Shown here piece by piece: positions 32,227-43,564 of a DNA stretch of 64,000 nt. The DNA is from Lithodes maja (lineage: Eukaryota; Arthropoda; Malacostraca; Decapoda; Lithodidae): assembly GCA_037953745.1 (NCBI GenBank), contig JBAKBP010006534.1, positions 45,382-109,381 on the forward strand, written 5' to 3'. Below the pieces are notes generated by a model. It searched no databases. It was given only the letters and a program-made list of their open reading frames with translations, and was not told the origin of the DNA. How positions within the stretch are numbered: position 1 is the stretch's first letter; every line of letters begins with the position of its first letter. Position numbers and translations under genes: made by a program.

Positions 32227-32431
32227 AAGACTGGGATTAATATGAGAAGGAAAACCAGAAACTTAATAGAAAATCGCACCACTTTTTTCACTTCTTCAGA
32301 CACAAAAACTGTAAATATAATATACTGTACTACTGTAATGACTATAAAGAAAGGGCTTTATCTTGGAACTGATTTTGAATACAGCTGTAGTGTCTAATTT
32401 CATCATTTGCCAACCTGTTTGTAATTATCAG

Positions 32432-32547
32432 ACATGAGATGAGTTGCAGCGATATAACAGTCCGGCTTCTGGTTGTCACTAGACCGAGGCCGTGGGGTGG
32501 AGGATGCTAAAACTACTCTCACCCTTGCTCAACATTATCAGAAACAA
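32432..32547 (+). CDS. ADAL: ADAL exon with a +1 frameshift
   Basis: Acceptor TTATCAG, donor CAA|GTGGGT. In frame from the previous exon it reads K-HEMSCSDITVRLL up to 32471. The family sequence then continues one base later, from 32473, as LSLDRGRGVEDAKTT and LTLAQHYQKQ. The exon is 116 nt, where 115 would keep phase; the extra base is one of the two Gs at 32471-32472. Downstream phase 0 matches the exon at 36134. Either this allele is broken or the base is an assembly error; the rest of the exon looks under constraint. Confidence 0.8.
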
Positions 32548-32566
32548 GTGGGTATTTATTTGTTTA

Positions 32567-32786
<220 letters not shown>

Positions 32787-32804
32787 CATAATATTGCACT
32801 ATGT

Positions 32805-33058
32805 TTAACCCCTTCTGTACCGGCGACATCTGTTCTATTTTATTCTAGCTATATTTAGATGATTTTATGCAGTTAAGAAAGGAACTGTGGTAGTTAAAAG
32901 GGTTGTTGTTGTTCCTAAGCTGCCTGGTCGAACAGCTCCGTGTTGATTGGGATAGTTGGAAGCCATATAGTTGCTAAAGATCCTTCCTAAAATGAATAAA
33001 ATTGATTAGTAGTAGCCAGAATAACATCAAAAGACGACGCCAGTACAGAAGGGATTAA
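32805..33058. mobile_element. TTAA MITE (T2 family)
   Basis: TTAA plus CCCCTTCTGTACYGGCG at the left and its inverse at the right before TTAA. A 40-bp Q-type fragment lies inside at 32903-32942. Confidence 0.75.
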
Positions 33059-33353
33059 AGAAGACAATGGTAGACCTCTTCTCTTTCAAACTAATCACAA
33101 GAGACCTTGTCCAGAATTGTGAAATTTCCAGCAATGTGAAACACCTCGGTCTTCAGAACTTTTATCCAGAAGACTGACTCCAGACAGTTACCTCTGTCAT
33201 TTAGATTTTTTGAAAGAGAGATGTAAAATCTGGACAATATACCTAGTCAGGATGCCTTGGGGTATACTGTATAGTCAAGGGCATAAATGGTGATGCACCC
33301 ATTTGAATCAGTATCAAACTCAAACGAGACAATACAATGCTTTGATGTAAAGG

Positions 33354-33812
33354 CCAGAAAATGTGGCAATAGCCTAAACGGAAAACACGATACAGAGATA
33401 TTCTTGAGCCGACCAGGCCAAGTGGGATATCTTTATTGGTCTTATTGGTAGAGTGATCGCCTGGTATGCGAGAGGACCCAGGTTTAAATCTCGGCCCTGG
33501 ATAGCTCCTCTGGAAGATTTTCTGAGGTGAATTTCACATCTGACAAAGTTTAGCTGCTTTGGTAACATTGTCAATAGTAGATTGAAATTTGTGTGTGCAA
33601 GTAACAAGCTCGTTCCAGTGAAACGAGCGGTAAAACACGCTTCCTTTATGAGGAGCTACCCCCGGGCTGGGATATGAACCCAGGTTCCCTCGCACACCAA
33701 ACGATCATTCTACCAATAAGACCAATACAGATGTCCCACTTGGCTTGATCGGCTCAAGTATATTACAGCATCGTACAGTATTTTTCGTTTAGGCTATTGC
33801 CACAATTTCTGG
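33354..33812. mobile_element. Foldback element with tRNA-like sequence in both arms
   Basis: Arms of ~160 bp start CCAGAAAWTGTGGCAATAGC and are inverted around 33600. Each contains a tRNA-like block (33434-33500 plus; about 33657-33725 minus) with TGGTAGARTGATCG (A-box like) and a GGTTYAAATC-type B box. A transcript would form a long hairpin. Confidence 0.75.
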
Positions 33813-34412
33813 TTTTTATTTTATTATAGCTCAGATGCGCCAGAACTTGACTTAAAGGGTTAAAAGATTTGAATTGGTGTAACCTTATAAATGCTGATGA
33901 CTGTACCTGTATGCTAGCCTACAACTACCATACCTTAACAAGTTTATTCCAATTACTGCCGCCGACATACCCATACGTCTTATGTAAATAATAAATTTGC
34001 TGCGGTCGACGTACCAATACGTTTCAATATTTCCGCTGGCGTTTGGTATTACTGTACTGAACAGTCTCCGCTGTTGCTAGACGTAAGATAGAGCTTCAGT
34101 CTCCCCTCCTGTGACACAATTCAGTGCGCTACCAGCCTTTCTAGTGAGATGGTGTGCGTGTTTGCAAAAGGTGTTTGGAAGCTGTCATACAAGCATAAAC
34201 AGGTCCACTTCTATGTGTAATGGTAAGGTCTACATGTGAGGTATGAATTTGACGTTCATTTTATTATATAAGCCATAACTCATGCTGTCTACCAAAGACA
34301 TTGTTGCTTCCTTAACTGTTTATTTCATAGAGTTATAGCGATTGGAAAAGATGAAACTGGGTGGGATATTAAGCTCCGTCCGGGGTCGCAAGACGCAGAC
34401 ATTTCCAATAAT
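33813..34412. other. Intronic, unassigned
   Basis: No gene recognised. CCAATTACTGCCGCCGACAT at 33952 has an inverted counterpart at about 35860-35882, possible ends of an old ~1.9-kb element. Confidence 0.3.
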
Positions 34413-34422
34413 ACTGTCATGG

Positions 34423-34979
34423 AAATTCCCAGCGCGACCGAAGCCGCTCCAAGGACCCGTGCCCCCAGGGAGGGGGCAGACACCAAGAAATATCAAAACA
34501 ACACCCAGCACACGGTATCACACACAATTACTGTCCTCTCTCCCTCCCTGCCCACCCCGAACCAACTTCCAGAAGCACATCCATACTCATATCTCTCGCC
34601 GATCCATCCACTCACTCACAGACAACACCTAGCTGCAAGCACGACCTCCCGAAATCCATCCTTCCGAATCCTCCCTTCCTTGCGAGGACAGAGTCCACCT
34701 GGCCAGGCTGAGATGCGGACACCATCCAGCTCTCCTGAGCTATCAGAAGAGGCTGGATGACTCCGTTGTCGATGCCTGCCCGGGATGTAACACAGCACCC
34801 CATACCATTAAACACATCATAGAAGACTGCATTTCACACAACCATTTATGCCAACAACACAATCTACACTCAATGAGAGCTCTGTGGGAAAGCCCGATCG
34901 TGGCCATGGCCTTCCTCAGGGACTCGGGGCTGTTCGGCCAGGCAGCTTAGGGAACAACAACAACAACAACAACAACAAC
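34423..34979 (+). mobile_element. LINE R 3' copy with 10-bp TSD
   Basis: 5'-truncated, ends LFGQAA, TAG, GGGAAC and an AAC run. ACTGTCATGG is duplicated (34413-34422, 34980-34989). Contains LARLRCGHHPALLSYQKRL and CNTAPHTIKHIIEDC with one in-frame stop upstream. Confidence 0.85.
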
Positions 34980-35021
34980 ACTGTCATGGCCGCAGAGTAC
35001 ATACGTGAGCCAGCTTGACTA

Positions 35022-35463
35022 TTAACCCTTCCCACACAGGCTCGCTATCCAAAGGACATTATTGAGATCCGGTCGATCTGGCCGAAAAAACGTCTTTAAT
35101 AGCTACCCGTATCTTTGTTATTTTAACTGCTAGAGAATTCCCACGCATCTCTAAACGTAGTGCTGTTTCTGATCTGTAAAGTGGCATTCAGTAGAGCTCT
35201 CTAGGTCAACTCGTTCAGTTGTGATGAAGATTTCCGTGGTTAGAGATTCGATATGATATTCGCAATATCGGACCTTTGCAGACACTAATTTCGTCATAGC
35301 ATACAATAACAACATTGATCCGACGTCTCCTTCTTGGTTTCGGAGGTGCGGTGTCGCAAAGACAGGGTTTGTTTACATGCGTCGGACGCACGGCTTTCAA
35401 ACCATGCATAATAGGCTTTCAAGCTTACGGATTTTAAAATGCTGCCCGGGCGGGAAGGGTTAA
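35022..35463. mobile_element. Diverged TTAA MITE (P family)
   Basis: TTAACCCTT...AAGGGTTAA ends. The interior matches the P MITEs in order (GGCCGAAAAAACGTCT, GTAGAGCTCTCTA, TTGTTTACATGCGTCGG) but is clearly older. Confidence 0.75.
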
Positions 35464-35469
35464 AGGGAG

Positions 35470-36120
35470 ATTGAATTAAAATGTAAAACTTGCAAACTAA
35501 ACAAACCAAAATTGGGACAAGGACTAATCAGATTTTTCAATGAGCATATTCTCTTTACGCTTGCTTCTGGACTTACTGCGCTAGGGCGAGTTATAGTTTA
35601 ATTAAATGTAAAACTTGCAAACTAAACAAACCAAAATTGGGACAAGGACAATATAAAGTCAAATTAAATGATCAAGATCGCTATGTGGAAACAACGCTTA
35701 CTAAAATGAAATTTATGAAATAAAAGAACACAATCCACCACATAGGGTGTACATTACTACATGAGCAAGTTAGTCTGTTTCCCAAGCAAACTAATCGCAC
35801 ACATAATAAAAAAGTAAAAGAAAAGTAGCCAATACCTCGCAGCGGCTGGCGCAGCCATTATAAGCGGCCGCAGTAATTGGGTTATACTGTAGTTGTCTTT
35901 TGAATACTTCGCATTCTACTTTATAGATGCTTCAATTACTGTCTTTTCCAGCCAGTATTTTTAATTGGGTTAGAATTCTGATTGAGGAAGGACTAAGGTA
36001 GTATTTATTGATATGCATTTCCTAAAGATCGAATCTTGACTGTACTTTGATGAAACTGAATTAGCTATAGGTGAGATGAGGACATATTTAATATGTTGAT
36101 GATATATTATTACATCATCT
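35470..36120. other. Repeat U and intronic sequence
   Basis: 35470-35805 repeats blocks of 29715-29935 and contains an internal ~125-bp tandem duplication (AAACTTGCAAACTAAACAAA at 35480s and 35610s). The rest is unassigned intron. Confidence 0.5.
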
Positions 36121-36133
36121 TTTTTCTTCCCAG

Positions 36134-36265
36134 GCAGACTACAGTGACTTGATCTGTGGTCTGGATGTGAGTGGCAACCCCAGTGCCGGCAGCCTAGTGG
36201 ACTATTTACCCATACTGCAGGAGGCTCGGAGCTCTGGCCTCAGGTTGGCTGTACATTTAGCAGAG
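36134..36265 (+). CDS. ADAL: ADAL exon: GLDVSGNP
   Basis: The acceptor TTCTTCCCAG and donor GAG|GTATTG bound 44 codons in phase 0-0. It reads ADYSDLICGLDVSGNP, then DYLPILQEARSSGLRLAVHLAE. GLDxSG and the HxxE helix (here HLAE) are conserved in ADAL/ADA; the His is a metal/active-site residue and the Glu the general acid in the family. The next exon, expected to carry a GHG motif, was not found downstream in the window. Confidence 0.92.
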
Positions 36266-37080
36266 GTATTGAAGTTTAGTTTAGTTTATTATGGATCCCA
36301 TAGAGGGTTGTTCTTATTTAAAGGGGGTATCACACAAGAGCTTTTATCGTCAATAGATATTTTTAGCAACATTTCCGATATTTTTACTTTGGTATCAGAA
36401 ACTAAACTGAAGATAGATGAATTAGATGACATCACTATTTAAAAGGTTATCCCTCATTAGCTGCTAGAGCAGTGTTGATGAGAAAAAAACTTATTGTACA
36501 TACAGTAAAAGTCCTTTAATCCGACGACCGATGATTCGAATCTCCCAATAGTCCGAAATTTTCAATTTGAGGCCAAATCCGAATTCACCCGATGGTCCGA
36601 ATTTCAAGAAGTCCCAAAGTCCCCTTTTTGAGGCATTAGTCCTCTCAAATGACACATAATGGAGCACACACATATCATATGTTCATGAATTCACTTTAAA
36701 AGTTTACCATTGTCATTGTAGCCTATTACCTACTTCAAAACATTCAGATTAATGGTCAAAGGAAGGTACTGAATATAAACGTAAACACCACATCGTCTGC
36801 TAGAGAGTTTGTTTTTCTCTTGAACGCATCCTTGGGACGCTCCGATGCGCTACTGGCTTGCACCGCATTTTCTGCAAGCGCATTCAGTCTTGAGCTTGAA
36901 AACGCACCTTTGGACGTTCCGATACGCTACTATTTATAGTTCAGTGATCGGAGCGTCCCAAGGGTGCTTTCAAGACAACAAGACAAGGGTGCTTTCAATA
37001 CAATATAATACAACAGAGCACGTCACAAAAGGAAAATCACAAAAGGAAAATTACAAGAACCTCTCAGGGAAGTGCTGTTG

Positions 37081-37569
37081 TTAACCCTTCAAACCCGGTT
37101 GGTACACACGTGTACCATTTTTTTTTGGCCCCAGGAACCCGGGTGGTACTACATTGTACCATTGCTTGAAAGCCTGTGAGCTTCGTGTGCGAGGCGTCGG
37201 TCCGACGCATGTAAACAACAGCCGGCTGGGACCGACGCTCCGCATCTCCGGCCACAAGAAGGAGAGCGTCGCTTGTTCGTGTGTGCCTGTATGTTGTTGT
37301 TCAGTATCGAAAAGTGGTGTAAAGTGGCTGGTTTGGCCATAAAGTTATCTCCAATGAAATCATCATCACAGCTCACCCAGTTGACTTAGAGAGCTCTACT
37401 TAAGGCCATTTTACAGGTAAATAACACAGCTACGCTTGGGGATGCGCGGGAATGCGGGAAGCAGTCTGATTAACGAATATACGGTAGCCTAGCCTAGACG
37501 TTTTTTCGGCCAAAACACCCGGATTTCGAGGAATATATATATAATATATAGCCGGGGTCGGAGGGTTAA
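37081..37569 (-). mobile_element. P-family TTAA MITE
   Basis: 489 bp between TTAA sites, CCCTTCAAACCC and GGAGGG ends. It contains GTGTACCATTTT and the TCGGTCCGACGCATGTAAAC palindrome-like core. No real ORF. Confidence 0.88.
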
Positions 37570-37681
37570 GGCATTACTTCCCGAACCACATCTGATCTGA
37601 TCTTCAAGAGCAAGACAAACTCGCTAGTAGACGATGCGGACATATGGTGTTTACGTTTATATCAGCAGATTCCTTTGACCA

Positions 37682-38169
37682 TTAACCCTCCAGCCCCGGC
37701 TATGTATTATATATATATTCCTCGAAACCCGGGTGTTTTGGCCGAAAAACGTCTAGGCTAGGCTACCGTATATGTGTTAATCTGACTGCTTCCCGCATTC
37801 CCGCGCATCCCCAAGCGTAGCTGTGTTATTTACCTGTAGAATGGCATTAAGTAGAGCTCTCTAAGTCAACTGGTTGAGTTGTGATGATGATTTCATTGGA
37901 GATAACTTTATGGCCAAAACAGCCACTTTACACTACTTTTCGATACTTAACAACAACATACAGGCACACACGAACAAGCGACGCTCTCCTTCTTGTGGCC
38001 GGAGATGCGGGGCGTCGGTCAGCCGGCTGTTGTTTACATGCGTCGGACCGACGCCTCGCACACGAAGCTCACAGGCTTTCAACCCACTGGGCGTTCAAGA
38101 GCCCTTCCGGGCAGCTGTTATATGCTTTTTTATGGGCGTTCAAGAGCCCTTCCGTGGTGAGAGGGTTAA
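37682..38169 (+). mobile_element. P-family TTAA MITE, inverted relative to 37081
   Basis: 488 bp, TTAACCCTCCAGCCCCGG to GAGAGGGTTAA. With its neighbour it forms a large inverted repeat separated by 112 bp. Confidence 0.9.
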
Positions 38170-38410
38170 TCTGAATGTTTTGAAGTAGGTAATAGGCTAC
38201 AATGACAATGGTAAACTTTTGAAGTGATTTCATGAACATAAGATATCCTATGTGTGCACCATTGTGTCATTTGGGTGGCCTAATGCCTCAATGTTTTCGT
38301 CAGGCCATTAATACACAGGTTCATAGGGGTAAAGTCCGATAATCCGAAAAATCCACTAATCCGAACGAGGGCCGGTCCGCTGCCCTTCGGATTAACGGAA
38401 GTTTACTGTA

Positions 38411-38452
38411 CATACATACATACATACATACATACATACATACATACATAAC
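38411..38452 (-). repeat. (CATA)n tail of RTE LINE
   Basis: Ten or so CATA units directly adjoin the 3' end of the minus-strand RTE element; RTE LINEs end in such short repeats. Confidence 0.85.
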
Positions 38453-39150
38453 ATTTTAAGACTGAGTGTTCCACACATAAGTGCAGTTTCAGTCTCTTGT
38501 CCTAATGGCGGCGTTCCAGGCAACCCTGTTAAGGGCTGCTTCACTTGTCAAGTTCTTGGATTTGAGATCGGCGCGTATAGTCCGATCCCAGGTCTTCCTC
38601 GGTCCACCCCTTGGTGCAGCTCCTTCCACAATCACAGACCTGCATTTTTTCACCCAATTTTGTTCATCCATTCTCTCCACATGTCCATACCATCCCAGTC
38701 TACTTGTACGCATCACCTCGCTAATACTCTTTATACCTAAACGTCTCCTCAGCTCAACATTTGTTATTCTATCCTGTAGCCTGGCACCACACAATCATCT
38801 CGCCATTCTCATCTCATTACGCTCCTTTCTGTTGACATCCTCTACTTTAACGGCCCATGTTTCTGAGGCACTTCTAACACATGAGGCATACACCTTTCCC
38901 TTCAGGGGGAGAGGCATTCTTTCATGGTCAGGATTGGCATCAGTTCTCTGAACTTCCCCCAGCCACACCTAATTCTAGCAACAGTGGCAGCCTCGGCCCC
39001 ACCACCGGCAGAGATGGTATCTCCTAGGTAACAAAACTTGTTCACCAGCTCCAAAGACTCATTTCCAAAATTCACAGCCACAGGATCATCACTTAACACA
39101 AACTCGCCTTTGCACACTACGCCCTCACCAGGAAGCTGGAATGACTCCAA
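38453..39150 (-). pseudogene. RTE-type LINE, C-terminal part
   Basis: Minus-strand frames FCYLGDTISAGGGAEAA, RELMPILTMKE, and then MCGARLQDRITNVELRRRLGI, RLGWYGHVERMD, GRPRKTW-like GGPRKTW. It is the 3' part of the element continued at 43565-45415; a CR1 (39151-43560) separates them. Confidence 0.75.
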
Positions 39151-39222
39151 GAGTTTGTAACACTCAACGTTGGAGTATCACTAACTCCAATTGTTTCAAC
39201 TCCAACATCCACCACCGCCCCA

Positions 39223-40059
39223 ATGTCATCTGCCAACAATCCAACACCTGCATTAGCCACTGCAGCATCTTCTGATGAACCTGAGCCGACATCAAACCAG
39301 GACAGCCGCCCTGTTCACCTTAGTCTCTCCCCCACTCCTCGTGCAAGAAGCCTGCTAGCACGAACAGTACCAACCCCTCGCCCCCGTTCTAACCACTCCT
39401 CTCCCCGACCTGTATGCAGAGTCCCGCCACCACAGGTTTCCGGATTTACACCAGTGAGGAACGGTGCACGGCCAATGCAGAAAAGGTCTCATCTACCAGT
39501 CACAATGTCAAACAGATTTGAGATATTGGTAGAGATGGAAGACGAACCAGAAGAGACCAGGCTCGTTGGGGATGCCATCCTATGAGGACAGGTCGAAGAG
39601 TTCTGCGACAGAGTCCCAAATCGACGAAAAAGATTTTGCATCCCAGGAGCTGGACTGGACGACATTGTGGAAGCCTTCCAAGATACCACAAAGGATGCAA
39701 ATGAAAATACCCTTTTTGTCATCCATGCTGGTTCAAATGACGTCATGCGCACCAGATCCGAAGAGTTGATGGAGAAATATCGCAAGATGATCCAGCACTA
39801 CAAAAATAAGTCAAGGAATATCATCATCTCAGGCATTCTCCCCAAGATCGACGCACCTGACAAATTCTACGACAAGGCCTTCAGCACAAATAGCCGACTA
39901 AAATATTTGTGTCTGAGGGAAGAAGTTGAATTCATCAACCTCTGGGACAACTTCTACAACCAGCCTACTCTGTTCCGCAAGCATGGCACTCATCTAAACC
40001 CTGTGGGTTCAGCACGCATGGGTCGTCTCCTACACGAAGCAGTCCGCAGCCATGGATAA
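39223..40059 (+). pseudogene. CR1 ORF1: SGNH/GDSL esterase-like protein
   Basis: 278 codons plus one in-frame TGA at 39583-39585 (a CGA-to-TGA change would explain it). The N-terminus is Pro/Ser-rich. The C-terminal domain shows VIHAGSNDV (block III-like), then FINLWDNF and HLNPVGSARMGRLL (the catalytic D-x-x-H type block; here LFRKHGTHLNPVG). CR1 ORF1 esterases of this type are known; a membrane or lipid role has been proposed. The first catalytic Ser block should fall near the TGA. Confidence 0.75.
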
Positions 40060-40178
40060 AAAAACGCCATCCGAGAAGAAGCAGCAGTGACATAAATCAT
40101 CCAACGCCAAGCAAAAAACAGAGGCAACCGAGGACCACCAGCGATAAGGACCGAAGACAGCGAGGACCGAGGACAGCC

Positions 40179-43100
40179 ATGAACATAAATGTAGATCCGA
40201 CAAGAACCAAAAATATTATTAAAGAGCGTTCCGTGAGTTCTAAAATAACAAATTTAAAGGTTTTCTATGCAAACGCTCGTAGCATACGCAATAAATTTTC
40301 AGATTTAGAGGAGCTAGTGTTCACAGAAAATTATGATGTGATTGGCATAACAGAATCTTGGCTCAATACAGAAGATAGAGACTTTTTAGCAGAGTATTCA
40401 CTTCCCGGTTATGTAATGTTTGAGAAAAGCCGAATAAATCGAAATGGAGGTGGCGTTTTACTTTATATCAAAGAAAGTCTTAACCCTACCCTCTTGTCAA
40501 AACCTCAAATTGTGAACGTCGACACATCTTTTGTGCTAATAAAGAATAATAAAGGTACAAAAATAATACTTGCGTTAATATACAGACCTCCAGCTCAATC
40601 AGTGCAAACTGACCGAGAAATTTACGAACAAATTGCAGATGTAAGTAACTCACAAGATACCGTTATTTTTGGCGACTTTAATTTACCTGTGACCAAGTGG
40701 GGCGATACTCTTACTTCACACTCCGGACATGACTTGTATACGAACTTGCAAGAGAGTTCGCTTTATCAATTTGATCGAACGCCGACCCGTGGTAATAACG
40801 TTCTTGACATTGTACTTGCAACAAAAGAAGAATTGATAGAGAATTTGAATGTTGGTGATGAATTCAGTAACAGCGACCCCATCGTACGATAACTTTCACT
40901 TTAAAGTTTACTAGTAACGAACCAAATAGTAGCATCGAAAAAGTCCCTAATTTCAAGAAAGCAAACTTCCATAAACTTAGAGCTATGTTTAACCCTTGGT
41001 TCCCGGATGACCTCATGTACGCCCATAAAAAAGCATGTAACAGGTACCCGGAAGGCCTCTTATGCACCCACGACGTCACAGCCTGTGAGCTTGCTGTGCG
41101 AGGCGTCGGTCCGACGCATGTAAACAACAGCCGGCTGGACCGACGCTCCGCATCTCCGGCCACAAGAAGGAGAGCGTCGCTTGTTCTTGTGTGCCTGTAT
41201 GTTGTTGTTCAGTATCGAAAAGTGGTGTAAAGTGGCTGGTTTGGCCATAAAGTTATCTCCAATGAAATCATCATCACAGCTCACCCAGTTGACTTAGAGA
41301 GCTCGACTTAATGCCATTTTACAGGTAAATAACACAGCTACGCTTGGGGATGCGCGGGAATGCGGTAAGCAGTCTGATTAACGAATATACGGTAGCCTAG
41401 CCTAGACGTTTTTCGGCCAAAACACCCGGGTTTCGAGGAATATATATATAATACATAACCGGGGCTGGAGGGTTAAAGAAACTGACTGGAGCTTTTTAAT
41501 TAACAATAACGACATAAATACATCTTGGAAGTTATTCGAAACCACTTACCTAAATGCAGTGCAAGACTGCATACCATCGAAAATACGGCGTCCAGGCCAT
41601 AATAATAAGCCCAAATGGTGGAATAAAGATATTTCAAACTGCCTGCTTGCTAAAAAATTTGCTAATGATAGATTAAAATCCTCACAAAATGACGAAGAAC
41701 GGGTGAAATTTGTAGAGCTACGACGCAAAGCCAAAAAGTTAATTAAGCAAAGTAAAAAGACCTTAGAGTTACATATTGCGAATCAAAGTAAAACAAACCC
41801 GAAAGAATTCTATAGTTATATCAGAAAGAAAAAAGTAGTTACTTCAACTGTTGGACCGTTAGTCGATGAAAATGGAGAATACACCAAAGACGAAGTACAA
41901 ATGAGTAATGCCCTCAATACCTTCTTTGCATCAGTTTTTACAACAGAAGACCTCAGTGATATCCCTACACCATCGCCGATTCAGATTGATAATTCAGATG
42001 TTCTCAGCAATATCACCGTTACAGAGAGAGAAGTATTGAATTGTTTAGATAAACTCCAGGTAAATAAAACGCCTGGACCTGATACAATCTCGCCTAGAGT
42101 TCTAAAGGAAGCTAAGGATGAGCTCTCCAAACCACTGACATTACTATTCAATAAATCCTTGCAGTCTGGAACTATGCCTGATCAGTGGAAGCTAGCCAAC
42201 GTAACACCGATATTCAAAAAAGGCAGCAAATCCCTACCCAGTAACTATCGTCCAATTAGCTTAACCTCAGTTGTATGTAAAATGCTAGAAACGGTCATAC
42301 GAGACAGACTCGTAAATCACTTAGAGGCAAATAACTTACTTAAAGATACTCAACACGGCTTTCGTAAAAAACGTTCCTGTTTAACAAACCTCTTAGACTT
42401 CTTCCACGATATCCTCAACCTCTACGATGAGAGTAAAGCTGTAGATATTATATATACCTTGATTTTCAAAAGGCCTTTGACAAAGTTCCCCACAAACATT
42501 TACTGCTAAAATTAAAAGCGCATGGAATACAAGACGGTGTGTTGAAATGGATAGAAAATTGGCTCAGCAACAGAAAGCAAAGAGTAGTCATAAACGGTAA
42601 GGCATCTAAATGGACCAATGTAAGTAGCGGGGTACCCCAGGGATCGGTACTAGGACCAATTCTCTTTCTAATTTACATCAACGACATAGATGAGGGTCTC
42701 ACCTGTACAATCTCAAAATTTGCTGATGATACAAAAATTGCAAATAGCGTACTCTCAAAAGAACAAGTTGACGATATGCAACACAATCTAGATAAATTGT
42801 CATGTTGGGCCCAAATTTGGCAAATGAGTTTCAATGCGGATAAATGTAAAGTACTACATATCGGATACCTAAATGAGAGAGCAAACTATTCGATGAATGG
42901 CACTCAGCTTAAGAATGTAAACAGAGAAACCGATCTGGGAGTAACAATATCGAGTAACCTAAAACCGAGTCAACAATGTTCAGAAGTTGTTAAGAAGGCA
43001 AACAAAATAATTGGCTTTATAGGCAGGTCATTTGAGCATAAATCCAAAGGAGTTATCCTAACCCTTTACAATTCCTTTGTCCGCCCTCTTCTGGAATACT

Positions 43101-43546
43101 GCGTTCAATCCTGGTGCCCTTATTACCAAAAAGATATAAACAAGCTAGAACGAGTTCAACGTAGAGTTACCAAAATGATACCTAGCCTAAAGAACAAACC
43201 ATATGAAGAGCGTCTTAGAGAATTAAATCTATTTCCTTTAACCCAGCGCAGATTAAGAGGTGACTTAATTCAAGTGTTCAAAATCATCAAAGGCATCGAC
43301 AATATGAACTGTAGTAAGTACTTCACTATCGACCAATCTAATTACACGCGGGGAAACGGTTGCAAAATTATTGGTAAATCTTTTAACTCTCACGAATCTA
43401 AGAATTTCTTCTTCAATCGAGTTGTCAACATGTGGAATGGGCTTCCCCGAAACGTTATAGACTGCATCACCGTTGATTCATTTAAACTCCGCCTAGACAA
43501 ATATCTCGCATCAAACCCGCGACTGACTGTGTTTGTAAATGAATAA
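40179..43546 (+). pseudogene. CR1 ORF2: endonuclease-reverse transcriptase
   Basis: Endonuclease: FYANARSIRNK, GITESWL, GGGVLLYI, IYRPP, GDFNLP. RT: YRPISLTSVVCKMLETV, HGFRKKRSCLTNLL, SGVPQGSVLGP, FADDTKI. C-terminus: NFFFNRVVNMWNGLPRNV. It is broken by a shift near 40876, by the P MITE at 40989-41476 (removing it restores MFKETDW), and by an extra TA in a TATATA run near 42450. Otherwise open. Confidence 0.85.
40989..41476 (-). mobile_element. P-family TTAA MITE in CR1
   Basis: TTAA on both sides. The ORF2 codons ATG TTT AAA GAA are regained if one TTAA is kept. It is variant at its left end (CCCTTGGTTCCCGGATG). Confidence 0.92.
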
Positions 43547-43564
43547 CTTTATTTTATCCCCCCT

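Larger units (their letters stand above)
36503..38408. mobile_element. Tigger-like non-autonomous element (Y)
   Basis: Starts CAGTAAAAGTCCTTTAATCC and ends in the inverse (GGATTAACGGAAGTTTACTG), flanked by TA (36501-36502, 38409-38410). About 250-bp arms are inverted copies. Two P MITEs in opposite orientation lie inside. The right flank is the RTE ATGT tail, which it interrupted. Confidence 0.8.
39151..43560 (+). mobile_element. CR1 retrotransposon with esterase ORF1 (LINE C)
   Basis: A near-complete two-ORF CR1 inserted into the RTE LINE, carrying a later P MITE. The esterase-type ORF1 followed by endonuclease-RT is the classic CR1 layout. The 5' boundary is approximate. Confidence 0.8.

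Noticed and set aside
37149..38188. 60-140-codon ORFs repeated at 37149, 37874, 41060, 49332, 54677
   Set aside because: Chance frames in the P MITE, found in overlapping frames and differing at indels; the inserts are bounded by TTAA and have no domain.
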